From the NCBI RefSeq assembly GCF_036322585.1, contig NZ_AP024600.1, positions 2,790,001-2,854,000 on the forward strand: a DNA stretch of 64,000 nucleotides. The letters are read 5' to 3'. The stretch comes from Luteolibacter sp. LG18. Lineage in GTDB: Bacteria > Verrucomicrobiota > Verrucomicrobiia > Verrucomicrobiales > Akkermansiaceae. Position numbers and translations under genes: made by a program. Of the stretch, positions 35,382 through 44,371 are shown piece after piece; position 1 is the first letter of the stretch; the number at the start of each line of letters is the position of its first letter. The notes below the pieces were generated by a model. That model had not been told where the DNA came from. It made no database searches and saw only the letters and a program-made list of their open reading frames with translations.

Positions 35382-36823
35382 AGCCGCCATCCCCCGAGCT
35401 CCGCCAGCTTGTCGATCAGTTGCTCGACGAGCGCGAGATGAGCAAAGTCGACACCAGCCGTCTCGAGGACCTCATGCACGATGAGGACGCCCTCCGCTAT
35501 TACTCGGAGATGGTCACCCACGAGGCGATGATGGCCGAGGCGCTGGATGGCATCACCGGCGTGGAGAAGAAGCCGCGCAACGTGATCGCTTTCCCAGTGA
35601 AGGTGGCGCTCGGAGCGGCGGCCGCGGCGTTGTTCTTCGCACTCGGCTTCCTCAGCCGCCGGCCGGAGGTCATGGAGAAACCCGTCGCCACCGTGCCTGC
35701 GGACGGGCTGCCTGCCCGCATCACCGGCCTGATGGGCGTGGAGTGGTCGGAGGGGCACGAGCCGGACCTGCTCGGTTCCCAGGGCAAAACGCGGCGGTTG
35801 TCCATCCGCACCGGGCTCGTCGAGCTGACGTATGGCTCCGGCGTGCGGGTCACGCTGGAGGGACCGGTCGATTATTCGATCGTGAACGATACGGCTGGCA
35901 GTCTCACGGTTGGCAAGCTGGTGGCCTACGTCCCGCGCGGCGCGGAGGGATTCCACGTGGATTACGCGAAGGGCCGTGTCGTGGATCTCGGCACGGAGTT
36001 CGCGATGGACGTCCATCCGGATGGCAAGACCGAGCTCGGCGTCTTCGATGGCAAGGTGCAGCTCCATGTTCCCGGCCAGGACGTGCGCCTGCTGCAGGTG
36101 AACCAGGCGCTGATGCACGACGACACCGCGGAAGAATCCGTTAGCTCGATCCCGCTGGACCGGGAGAAGTTCGTGCGCCGCATGCCCGCGCGCGATTTCC
36201 GCTGGGAACTGAAGTCCGCCGTGCCGAGGCAGGTGGAGTTCGATGTGACGCACCTCATCTGGAAGTCCGGCACCTACCGGCCGGTGTTCAAATGGATGCA
36301 GGGACCTGCCGACGTGTCGGTGAAGGACGTCATGCTGCTCCGCAATGGAGTGGTCGTCTGCCGCGATCCCCGCACCGGAGCCACCGGCCGCCGGGCCTCC
36401 ATGGTGGATGACAACCTGTTCACCCTGCCGGTGACGGGCGACCGGTATGAGCCCGGGCGCTGGACGCTGCGGGCCACCCTTCAGCCACTCAGGGGAGGCT
36501 CGAATGCCACCGGCATCGTCCAGTTCGAGGAAGGTCTCATCACCACTGCCACCGAGGCGGATTTCATCGGGACCTGGCGCTACTTCTACGGTGGCCTGGA
36601 GCACAAGCGCCAGTTCCTGCCGGACGGGACGATGCGTTTCTACAAGGGCGGCCGCCTCGCCACGGAGAACTTCGTCAACGGCCACTGGCACGTGAAGGAC
36701 GGCATCCTCTATCAGGATGTGCCGGAGGGGAGCTACGTGGAAACCCACGCCCTGCGGAACAAGGACACGCTCATCTTCGTGAACCGCCCCTACGACAACG
36801 CGGTGCGGGTGAAGGATCCGTGA
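35378..36823 (+). CDS. FecR-like transmembrane protein with extra C-terminal domains
   Basis: 481 residues from the ATG at 35378. The cytoplasmic N-terminus (SPELRQLVDQLLDERE) is anti-sigma-like, and one membrane helix follows (VALGAAAAALFFALGFL). The FecR domain is SGVRVTLEGPVDYSIVND, LVAYVPRGAEGFHVDYAKG then VVDLGTEFAMDV. After it come a beta domain and a C-terminal part with FIGTWRYFYGGLEHKRQFLP, a lipocalin-like repeat seen in many Planctomycetes/Verrucomicrobia proteins. Translationally coupled to the sigma factor, so probably its membrane-bound regulator. The 262-bp gap downstream holds four hairpins, then the large repeat protein. Confidence 0.88.
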   Translation: MKPPSPELRQLVDQLLDEREMSKVDTSRLEDLMHDEDALRYYSEMVTHEAMMAEALDGITGVEKKPRNVIAFPVKVALGAAAAALFFALGFLSRRPEVMEKPVATVPADGLPARITGLMGVEWSEGHEPDLLGSQGKTRRLSIRTGLVELTYGSGVRVTLEGPVDYSIVNDTAGSLTVGKLVAYVPRGAEGFHVDYAKGRVVDLGTEFAMDVHPDGKTELGVFDGKVQLHVPGQDVRLLQVNQALMHDDTAEESVSSIPLDREKFVRRMPARDFRWELKSAVPRQVEFDVTHLIWKSGTYRPVFKWMQGPADVSVKDVMLLRNGVVVCRDPRTGATGRRASMVDDNLFTLPVTGDRYEPGRWTLRATLQPLRGGSNATGIVQFEEGLITTATEADFIGTWRYFYGGLEHKRQFLPDGTMRFYKGGRLATENFVNGHWHVKDGILYQDVPEGSYVETHALRNKDTLIFVNRPYDNAVRVKDP

Positions 36824-36834
36824 GGCGATGTAGC

Positions 36835-36955
36835 TGAAAGCTCCGCTTTCAGGATGTAGGGGGAAGCTCCAGCTTTCCCTCTGGGGGACGTCGTTTGGCC
36901 TCCCAACTTCCGCCAACTGGAGCTGGCGGAGACGATTCGAAAGCGGAGCTTTCGA
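36835..36955. repeat. four tandem hairpins after the FecR-like gene
   Basis: TGAAAGC-TCC-GCTTTCA (36835-36851), a GGAAGCT/AGCTTTCC hairpin starting at 36862, CCGCCA/TGGCGG (36910-36929) and TCGAAAGC-GGA-GCTTTCGA (36937-36955). The first and last share an AAAGC/GCTTT core and are flanked by GTAG and CTAC, so they may be copies of one repeat. They may stop transcription between the FecR-like gene and the repeat protein. Confidence 0.75.
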
Positions 36956-37085
36956 CTACATTCGCTCTCGGATCAGGCCCAATCACGTTCCGCGGGAATC
37001 TTCGTTTTTCTTGGTCAGGTTTTGAAGCGCGGTGGCACTCCCCACCGAGGCGCATCGTGCCGCCTGTTTCCAAAACCCCCGATCC

Positions 37086-40000
37086 ATGAAGAAGAAAGCT
37101 CTTTTCACCGGTTGTTTGCTGTCGGTTTCGCTGTGCGGCCTGTTGCGGGCGGCGGATGTCACTTGGGATATTTCGCCCGGCACGGTCGGGGCGGGGGACA
37201 GCGCGGTGACCGGTGGTGCGGGCACGTGGGACACGGCCACGGGCAATTGGACCACGGACGGCGGTGTCACCAATGTCGCGTGGATCAATGCCAACAATGA
37301 CACGGCGGTCCTCGGTGGTGCCGCGGGCACGGTCACGCTCACCACCGCCACAGCAGGCGGGCTGACGTTCAGCACCACCGGTTACACCATCGCCAGTGGC
37401 ACGCTCACGCTCGCAGGCAGCCCGGTGATCAACACCGGCTCCTTGAACGCCACGGTGAATTCCGTGCTCGCGGGCAGCGGCGGTTTCACTAAATCCGGCA
37501 CCGGCTCGCTCACGCTCGGGGGCTCGAACACGGTGACCGGCGCGGTTTCAATCGGTGGCGGCACGGTGGTGGCGAACCACCTTTCGGCGCTCGGGGCGGC
37601 CGGTGCGGCGAACCAGGCGTCCATCCAATCGGGAGCCACGGTGCAGCTTCCACTCTCCGGCACCTACGCGAAGGCGATCCGTCTGAACGGCGGCACCCTC
37701 CAGGCGAACAACGGCACCAGCACGGCAACCACCGCCTCCGGGGCGTTCACCTTGGATGGCGCGATGAACTCCATCGTCCTCAACGCGGGCTCCAGCACCA
37801 CCGTCGCCCTGGCCATCAGCGGCAAGATCAGCGGCAGCGGCGCTCTGGACCTTTCCTCCACCTCCGGCACCGCCCGCAACATCCAGTTCACCGGGGCGAA
37901 CGACTATACCGGCGCCACCTCCATCGGCGCGGGCGTGCGCCTGAACCTGAACAACACCACGACCACCGCCGGCACCGGCAAGGTGACTGTGGCGTCCGGC
38001 GGCCAGCTTTACTTCGGGGGCAGCGGTTTCACCACCGGCTCCGGCTTCACCAACAACATCGACATCGCCGGAAACACCTGGAGCGGCGATGGTTCGACCA
38101 CCCGCGGGGCCATCCGCCTCGGCACGAACACGATCCTCTCCGGTACGATCACCACCACCGCCTCGGCGGCCATCACCGGTGGCAGCGGCACGATCTCCGG
38201 CGTGATTGCGGGTTCGTCCGCGCTGAACTTCGGCAGCAACGCGGGCGGCACCTTCACCCTTTCCGGAAACAACACCTACACCGGCGCGACGACCATCGGC
38301 ACCGGCACCACCACGATCACCGGCACCAACCAGAGCACGGCCTACACCGTCTCCAGCGGCACCACGCTCAACATCGGCTCCGGTGGCACCGCGGGCAGCA
38401 TTCTTTCCTCCGCCACCGTGGCGAACGCGGGCACCTTCCGCTTCAACCGCAGCGATGCCATCACCGTCGCGAACAACATCAGCGGCGCGGGCACCGTGAT
38501 CCAGGTGGGCACGGGCACCACGACCCTCACGGGCACCACCGTGTGGACCGGTGCCACCACCATTTCCGCCGGCACGCTCCAGATCGGCGATGGCACCGCC
38601 GCGGGCCGCCTGGGTTCCGGGGCCGTCACGAACAATGCCGCGCTGGTGTTCAACCGGCCGGACGCGATCGCGGTGGCCAATGCGATCTCCGGCACCGGTA
38701 GTGTCACCCAGTCCGGCACCGGCACCACGACCCTCTCCGGTGCGAACACCTACACCGGTGCCACGGCGGTGAACCAGGGGGCCTTGATGGTCAATGGCTC
38801 GGTCGCCAGCGCCTCGGTCACGGTGGCGTCCGGAGCCACGCTGGGCGGCACGGGCACCATCACCGGCACGGCCGCCGTCGCGTCCGGCGGCAAGGTTTCC
38901 ACCACCGGTGTGCTTACGCTGGGCGGTTTGGCTTTCGCGGGGAATGGCACTCTTTCCTACGGTGCCATCAGTACCTCCTCGTCCGCAGTGAACCTCGGCA
39001 CGGGTGCTTTGTCCGCCGCCGGGGCCGCGGGTTCGGTGGCCATCGACCTGTCCGGTGCCAGCATTGGCGGGGAGGGAACCTATCACCTCATCCACCATGG
39101 TGGCGGCGCGCTTGCGTCCGCGGATTTCGCGGCCTTCACCGTTTCCGCCACCTCGCTGAGCGCCCGCCAGACCGGCGCGCTGGTGAACAACGTGGACTCG
39201 CTCGACTATGTCGTCACCGGCGAGACGCCGCGCTGGACCGGCACCGACAGCAGTGTCTGGAAAACCGGTGCCACCGGAGCGGCTGGAAACTGGATGTTGC
39301 CCCTGGGGGCGACGGCGACCGATTTCATCAGCGGCGACGTCGTGCTGTTCGATGACACGGCGGCGAACAAGGTGGTGAATCTCTCCGCGGAAGATGTCGC
39401 TCCGACTTCGGTGACGTTCAACCACTCGACCGGCAATGACTACTCGCTCGGCGGTGCGTTCGCGATCACCGGCACCACCTCGCTGCTGAAGTCCGGCTCC
39501 GGCACACTCACCATCTCCAATGCGAACGCTTACAGCGGCGGCACGTTCCTCAATGCCGGGACGCTCGCCCTCGCGAATGCCGCGGCGCTCGGCAGCGGAG
39601 CGGTCACGCTGAATGGCGGCACGCTCGCGATCGGCGGATTGACCATTCAAAATGCCCTGACCGGTGCGGGAGGCTCTCTCTCTGGCAGCGGTACCTGGGG
39701 CGGTGCGATCAGCGGTGCGCTGGTGTTCAACAGCCCCGGAGACACCCTGATCCTCACCGGCACGAATGGGAATGCGTCCACCGTCCTCACCGCTGGCACG
39801 CTTCAGATCGGCGCGGGCGGCACCGCTGGCACGCTTGGCAGCGGTCCGATCGCGAACCAGGGAACGCTGGCCTTCAACCGCAGCGATGACGTGGCCTTCA
39901 GCTCCGCCCAGGTGATCTCCGGCACCGGGGCCGTGGTGAAGAACGGCGCCAATGTCCACACGCTCGCCGCTCTGAGTAGCTTCAGCGGCGGCACCACCGT

Positions 40001-41408
40001 GAACGCGGGAACGCTGCGCCTCACCACCAACGCGGGCATCCCGAACAGCACCACCACCATCGGCACCGGTCCGCTCACGATCCATGCCGGAGCCACCGTC
40101 ACCACCACCATCGCCTTCTGCATCGATGGAAACAACACGGCCGTCAACAACCGCGTCATCAATCTCGATGGCGGTGCGATATTGAACATCGCGGGCAGCG
40201 AATATCTCAAGACCATCAATCTCACCGCCTCCACGGTGAATGCCCCCACCGCCACCAACGATTATCTGCGTGCGTCGGGCAGCGTGCTGACCCTCCATTC
40301 CGTGGCCGCCGCGGCCACTTCCACCATCAACAATCGCGTGGACATGACCATCGCGAACATCACCGCCGAGGTGGAGGATGGTGCCGCCGCGGTGGATCTG
40401 GCCATCACCGGCCCGATCTCGCAGAACAGCGGCGCGGGCAGCGGCAACAAGTCGATCACCAAGACCGGCGCGGGTCTGCTGTCGCTATCCGGTGCGAGCA
40501 CCTTCGCGGGTGGTGTGACCGTCAATGCCGGCACCCTGGTGGTGGCAAACACCACTGGCAGCGCGACTGGCAGCGGCGCGGTTACCGTGGCCGCCGGAGC
40601 TATCCTTGGCGGGACGGGCACCATCACCGGTGCCACCACGGTTTCCGGCACCCTGGCTCCGGGGGCGGGCATCGGCACGCTCAAGACCGGAGCGCTGACG
40701 CTGGACGCCACCTCCATTGCCGTGGTGGAGCTGAACAGCGCCAGCGCCACGGCCGATGCCGTGCAGGTCACCGGCAACGTCACGCTCGGTGGCGGACCGC
40801 TTTCGCTCACCGATGTCGCCGGCGCGCCTGCCAGTCTCGCGGATGGCACCAAGTTCACGCTCATCACCTACACCGGCACGCTCAGCGGCACCTTCGCCGG
40901 ATTGCCGGACGGCGGGGCGGTCACGGTCGGTTCGAATCCCTTCATCCTCCGCTACAACGACGGCGGCGCGGTCACCCTCACCGTGGGCGTGCCAAATGCC
41001 TTCACGACGTGGGCCAGTGCCAGGGGATTGAGCGGAGCGGATGCCACCCGTGACGCCGATCCGGATCATGACGGGATCAAGAACGTGCTCGAGTTCATTT
41101 TCGGCAGCGAACCGAATCCTGCCAATCCCGGTGCGGCTTCGCAGGCCAGCCTGCCGGAGACCACGCGTGACGAAACGGCGCTGTATTTCACCTATCGCCG
41201 TCGCGCGGATTCGACCCCGCTGTTTACTCCCGTGGTGCAATACGGTTCGACCCTCAGCGGCTGGACGAATGCCGCCAACGGCGTGGACGGGGTCTTCGTC
41301 CTGGAAACGCCCGACTACTATGGCGCGGGCCTCAACCAGGTGACCACCATGATCCCGTTGTCGAAGGCGGTGAACGGCAAGCTCTTCGTGCGCCTCGCGG
41401 TGCCATGA
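37086..41408 (+). CDS. large secreted protein with autotransporter-associated beta-strand repeats
   Basis: About 1440 residues, starting MKKKALFTGCLLSVSLCGLL (signal peptide, cleavage near RAADV). Nearly all of it is tandem 30-odd-residue beta-helix repeats of the PATR type: GSGGFTKSGTGSLTLGGSNT, LNFGSNAGGTFTLSGNNTYT, TQSGTGTTTLSGANTYTG, LLKSGSGTLTISNANAYSGG. The end has a Ca-binding turn ADPDHDGIKNVLEFIFG and a short beta tail, the usual Verrucomicrobiota C-terminus, and no autotransporter barrel. Export is therefore through another route. Likely a surface or matrix protein. A 916-codon open frame on the other strand is an artefact of the repeated GC-rich codons. Confidence 0.92.
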   Translation: MKKKALFTGCLLSVSLCGLLRAADVTWDISPGTVGAGDSAVTGGAGTWDTATGNWTTDGGVTNVAWINANNDTAVLGGAAGTVTLTTATAGGLTFSTTGYTIASGTLTLAGSPVINTGSLNATVNSVLAGSGGFTKSGTGSLTLGGSNTVTGAVSIGGGTVVANHLSALGAAGAANQASIQSGATVQLPLSGTYAKAIRLNGGTLQANNGTSTATTASGAFTLDGAMNSIVLNAGSSTTVALAISGKISGSGALDLSSTSGTARNIQFTGANDYTGATSIGAGVRLNLNNTTTTAGTGKVTVASGGQLYFGGSGFTTGSGFTNNIDIAGNTWSGDGSTTRGAIRLGTNTILSGTITTTASAAITGGSGTISGVIAGSSALNFGSNAGGTFTLSGNNTYTGATTIGTGTTTITGTNQSTAYTVSSGTTLNIGSGGTAGSILSSATVANAGTFRFNRSDAITVANNISGAGTVIQVGTGTTTLTGTTVWTGATTISAGTLQIGDGTAAGRLGSGAVTNNAALVFNRPDAIAVANAISGTGSVTQSGTGTTTLSGANTYTGATAVNQGALMVNGSVASASVTVASGATLGGTGTITGTAAVASGGKVSTTGVLTLGGLAFAGNGTLSYGAISTSSSAVNLGTGALSAAGAAGSVAIDLSGASIGGEGTYHLIHHGGGALASADFAAFTVSATSLSARQTGALVNNVDSLDYVVTGETPRWTGTDSSVWKTGATGAAGNWMLPLGATATDFISGDVVLFDDTAANKVVNLSAEDVAPTSVTFNHSTGNDYSLGGAFAITGTTSLLKSGSGTLTISNANAYSGGTFLNAGTLALANAAALGSGAVTLNGGTLAIGGLTIQNALTGAGGSLSGSGTWGGAISGALVFNSPGDTLILTGTNGNASTVLTAGTLQIGAGGTAGTLGSGPIANQGTLAFNRSDDVAFSSAQVISGTGAVVKNGANVHTLAALSSFSGGTTVNAGTLRLTTNAGIPNSTTTIGTGPLTIHAGATVTTTIAFCIDGNNTAVNNRVINLDGGAILNIAGSEYLKTINLTASTVNAPTATNDYLRASGSVLTLHSVAAAATSTINNRVDMTIANITAEVEDGAAAVDLAITGPISQNSGAGSGNKSITKTGAGLLSLSGASTFAGGVTVNAGTLVVANTTGSATGSGAVTVAAGAILGGTGTITGATTVSGTLAPGAGIGTLKTGALTLDATSIAVVELNSASATADAVQVTGNVTLGGGPLSLTDVAGAPASLADGTKFTLITYTGTLSGTFAGLPDGGAVTVGSNPFILRYNDGGAVTLTVGVPNAFTTWASARGLSGADATRDADPDHDGIKNVLEFIFGSEPNPANPGAASQASLPETTRDETALYFTYRRRADSTPLFTPVVQYGSTLSGWTNAANGVDGVFVLETPDYYGAGLNQVTTMIPLSKAVNGKLFVRLAVP

Positions 41409-41496
41409 CGAGGTTTCCTGGGTAATGAATGCAATGAACGACCGGATGGCGGCCGCGGGGGATTTCCCCAGTGGCCGCCATCACGGGCGTGATTTC

Positions 41497-42378
41497 TCAG
41501 CCCTTCAGGATCTTCAGTAAATCGGCCAGTGGGCCCTGGGCTTTGCCCGTGCGGCGGGCGAAGACGTGGGTGATCTTCGGCTGGCCCTTCAAGGGGATCG
41601 CCGCCACCGCGCTTCCTGCGAGCTTCTCCAGGGCGGCGGGGAGAATGGCGATGCCCGAGCCTGCGGCCACCATCACCGCCACCGCCTGGGCGCGGGAGGA
41701 TTCGAGGATGATCCGCGGCCGGAAGCCTGCATCCCCGCACAATCGGTTCACCAGGGTGGCGAACGCGGGTGCGGCGTCGTGCGCCACGGCGACGAATGGT
41801 TCCTTGGAGAGCTCTTTCATCGCGACCTGCTTCCGCGTGGCGAGCGGATGATCCGCGGCCACGAAGCAGTATAGCGGTTCCCGATGCCATGGCGTGACTT
41901 CGATTCCGGCCGCATCCGGTGGTGCTTCGATGCCCACGAAGCCGCCATCCAGCCGACCCTCGGCGATCGCCTTCAACAGGTCATGCGGCGGCGCATCGTG
42001 GAGGAGGATCTGGACCTGCGGACGACCGGTGCGGAAGCGTCGCAGGATTTCCACGAGGTTATCGTTCATCACCGCGCTGACGAAGCCCAGTCGTAGCCGC
42101 GCGGTTTCACCGGCGGCGTTCCGCTTCACCGCGTCGCCCGCCCGTGCGAGACGGCGGGGGATGGTCCGGGTTTCCTCGTAGAACAGGTGCCCAGCCGGGG
42201 TGAGCGAGACCCCGCGCGGTCCGCGCTCGAAGAGGGCCGCGCCGAGTTTTTCCTCCAGGATGCGGACGTGCCGGGAGAGCGGCGGCTGGGCGAGGTTCAG
42301 CCGCCGGGCCGCGCGCGTGAACGACAGTTCCTCGGCCACGGCGAGGAAGCATTCCAGTTCCCGGAACGAGTAATCCAT
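41497..42378 (-). CDS. LysR-family transcriptional regulator
   Basis: 293 residues. The N-terminal winged helix is LECFLAVAEELSFTRAARRL and LAQPPLSRHVRILEEKLGAA, and the effector domain follows with LRLGFVSAVMNDNLVEILRR and PLYCFVAADHPLA. It resembles the CbbR/BenM/CatM-type regulators. It is divergent from ilvD (70 bp apart), with a perfect dyad in between, so it probably controls ilvD and itself. Its inducer might be a branched-chain amino acid intermediate; this is inference. Confidence 0.92.
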   Translation of the reverse strand: MDYSFRELECFLAVAEELSFTRAARRLNLAQPPLSRHVRILEEKLGAALFERGPRGVSLTPAGHLFYEETRTIPRRLARAGDAVKRNAAGETARLRLGFVSAVMNDNLVEILRRFRTGRPQVQILLHDAPPHDLLKAIAEGRLDGGFVGIEAPPDAAGIEVTPWHREPLYCFVAADHPLATRKQVAMKELSKEPFVAVAHDAAPAFATLVNRLCGDAGFRPRIILESSRAQAVAVMVAAGSGIAILPAALEKLAGSAVAAIPLKGQPKITHVFARRTGKAQGPLADLLKILKG

Positions 42379-42383
42379 ACCGA

Positions 42384-42406
42384 ATTGGTATCATGGTGCG
42401 ACCAAT
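42384..42406. promoter_or_regulatory. LysR-type operator (T-N11-A dyad)
   Basis: ATTGGT, 11 bases, ACCAAT: a perfect 6-bp inverted repeat with the 11-base spacing usual for LysR regulators. A further CCAAT lies at 42416-42420. It is 5 bp from the lysR start and 42 bp from the ilvD start. Confidence 0.8.
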
Positions 42407-42448
42407 CAAGTCATTCCAATATGAGCGATCTTTTCGCACCTTCCGACC

Positions 42449-44128
42449 ATGGCTCTCAGCGACACCGTTAAAAAAGGAGCGATCCGCGCGCCCCACCGCA
42501 GCCTCTTCCGAGCCACCGGAGCGATCCGGTCGGAAAGCGATTGGGAAAAGCCCTTCATCGCCATCGCGAATTCCTTCGTCCAGGTCATCCCCGGCCACGC
42601 CCATCTCGACGTGGTGGGGCGCAAGGTCCGCGAGGCGGTGCGCGCCGCGGGCGGGGTGCCCTTCGAGTTCAACTGCATCGGCGTGGACGACGGGATCGCG
42701 ATGGGCCACGGCGGCATGCGTTACTCCCTGGCTTCGCGGGAGATCATCGCGGACAGCATCGAGACCATGCTCCGTGCCCATTGTTTCGATGGCGTGGTGT
42801 GCATCCCGAACTGCGACAAGATCGTGCCCGGCATGATGATGGGCGCGGCGCGGGTGAACATCCCCACCGTGTTCGTGTCCGGCGGGCCGATGCGTTCCGG
42901 CCGGAATCCCACCACCGGGGAATCGTTGGACCTGGCCTCGGTGTTCGAGGCCGTGGGGCGGCTTTCGACGCAGTCGATCACGGAAGACCAGCTCGGCGAA
43001 ATCGAACGCCATGCCTGCCCGACCTGCGGTTCGTGCTCGGGCATGTTCACCGCGAATTCGATGAACTGCCTGTGCGAGGCATTGGGACTCGCCCTGCCGG
43101 GCAATGGCTCGATCCTCGCCACTGATCCTGCGCGCGACGCGCTTTTCGAGAGGGCGGGGAGGACCATCGTGCGTCTGGTGCGGGATGACGTGAAACCCGC
43201 GGACATCCTCACCCGCGGCGCGTTTGCCAATGCCCTGGCGCTGGACATGGCGATGGGCGGATCGTCGAACACCGTGCTGCACACCATCGCCGTGGCACAC
43301 GAAGCAGGAATCCCGCTGAGCATGCGCGATTTCAACGAGATGGCGGCGCGGGTGCCGCACCTCTGCAAGGTCGCGCCCTCCGGGAAACACTACATGGAGG
43401 ATATCGACCGGGCCGGTGGTATTTCCGCGATCCTCCGAACACTGGCGGAGATTCCGGGCCTCCTCGACCTGGACGCGTTCACCGTGAGCGGGCTTACGCT
43501 CGGAGAAACGATCTCGGTGGCGGAGGTGATGGACTGCGACGTGATCCGTCCACTCGACAAGGCTTATTCTCCGCAAGGTGGACTGGCCGTGCTGCACGGC
43601 AATCTCGCGCCCGATGGCTGCGTGGTGAAGACGGCCGGGGTGAGTCCCACCATGATGACCTTCGCCGGCCCCGCGGTGATCTTCGAGTCCGAGCAGGAAG
43701 CCTCCACCGGCATCCTCACCGGCCGGGTCAAGGCCGGTGACGTGGTGGTGATCCGCCACGAGGGGCCGAAGGGCGGTCCCGGCATGCCGGAAATGCTCGC
43801 GCCTACCTCGGCCATCGCTGGCCGCGGTCTCGGGGAGTCCGTGACGCTCATCACCGACGGGCGTTTCTCGGGTGCCACCCGCGGTGCCGCCATCGGACAC
43901 ATTTCCCCGGAGGCGGCCGCCGGTGGTCCGATCGCTTTGGTGGAATCGGGGGATCTTATCGAGATCGACATTCCGAATCGGTCGATCCACCTGCACGTTT
44001 CCGCGGAAACGTTGGCCGAACGTCGGACCAAGTGGACTCCACCCGAGCCGAAAATCCGCAGTGGTTACCTCGCCCGCTACGCGAAACTGGTCACCAGCGC
44101 GGATACCGGGGCGGTGCTTCAAGTTTGA
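42449..44128 (+). CDS. ilvD: dihydroxy-acid dehydratase
   Basis: 559 residues. It dehydrates 2,3-dihydroxy-isovalerate and -methylvalerate in the valine and isoleucine pathway. Iron-sulfur cysteines are in [16 protein letters not shown] and [53 protein letters not shown] and [12 protein letters not shown] are typical. Length and motifs match the IlvD/Edd family, closer to IlvD than Edd. No other ilv genes are adjacent; control by the divergent LysR is likely. Confidence 0.94.
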   Translation: MALSDTVKKGAIRAPHRSLFRATGAIRSESDWEKPFIAIANSFVQVIPGHAHLDVVGRKVREAVRAAGGVPFEFNCIGVDDGIAMGHGGMRYSLASREIIADSIETMLRAHCFDGVVCIPNCDKIVPGMMMGAARVNIPTVFVSGGPMRSGRNPTTGESLDLASVFEAVGRLSTQSITEDQLGEIERHACPTCGSCSGMFTANSMNCLCEALGLALPGNGSILATDPARDALFERAGRTIVRLVRDDVKPADILTRGAFANALALDMAMGGSSNTVLHTIAVAHEAGIPLSMRDFNEMAARVPHLCKVAPSGKHYMEDIDRAGGISAILRTLAEIPGLLDLDAFTVSGLTLGETISVAEVMDCDVIRPLDKAYSPQGGLAVLHGNLAPDGCVVKTAGVSPTMMTFAGPAVIFESEQEASTGILTGRVKAGDVVVIRHEGPKGGPGMPEMLAPTSAIAGRGLGESVTLITDGRFSGATRGAAIGHISPEAAAGGPIALVESGDLIEIDIPNRSIHLHVSAETLAERRTKWTPPEPKIRSGYLARYAKLVTSADTGAVLQV

Positions 44129-44146
44129 GAATAGGCAGGGATCAGG

Positions 44147-44272
44147 AATTCAACCGCAGATGGACGTGAATGGACGCAGATGAGAGTGAAGAAGATGAAT
44201 GCGAAAGCGCATGATTTGCCATGTCATCCCATCTTCCATCCGCGTTGATCCGTGTCCATCTGTGGTTGAATT
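44147..44272. repeat. long imperfect inverted repeat
   Basis: AATTCAACCGCAGATGGACG on the left pairs with CCATCTGTGGTTGAATT on the right, about 27 of 33 arm positions, enclosing about 60 bases. Words such as CGCAGATGGACGTGAATGG occur as dispersed repeats in many genomes of this group. It lies in the ilvD-to-NAGLU gap (44129-44371), where I see no other feature. Confidence 0.7.
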
Positions 44273-44371
44273 TCTCTTCTTGCGGCTGAATGCGAAAATT
44301 TCCGGTCAGGTTCGGTGCCTTCGTGGCACATTCCGGAGTCTGCGTCTTTTTTGCCTCCATTCCGTCGTTCC

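Noticed and set aside
37548..40298. 916-codon open frame on the minus strand
   Set aside because: Antisense shadow of the beta-strand-repeat gene; no domain and no ribosome site.
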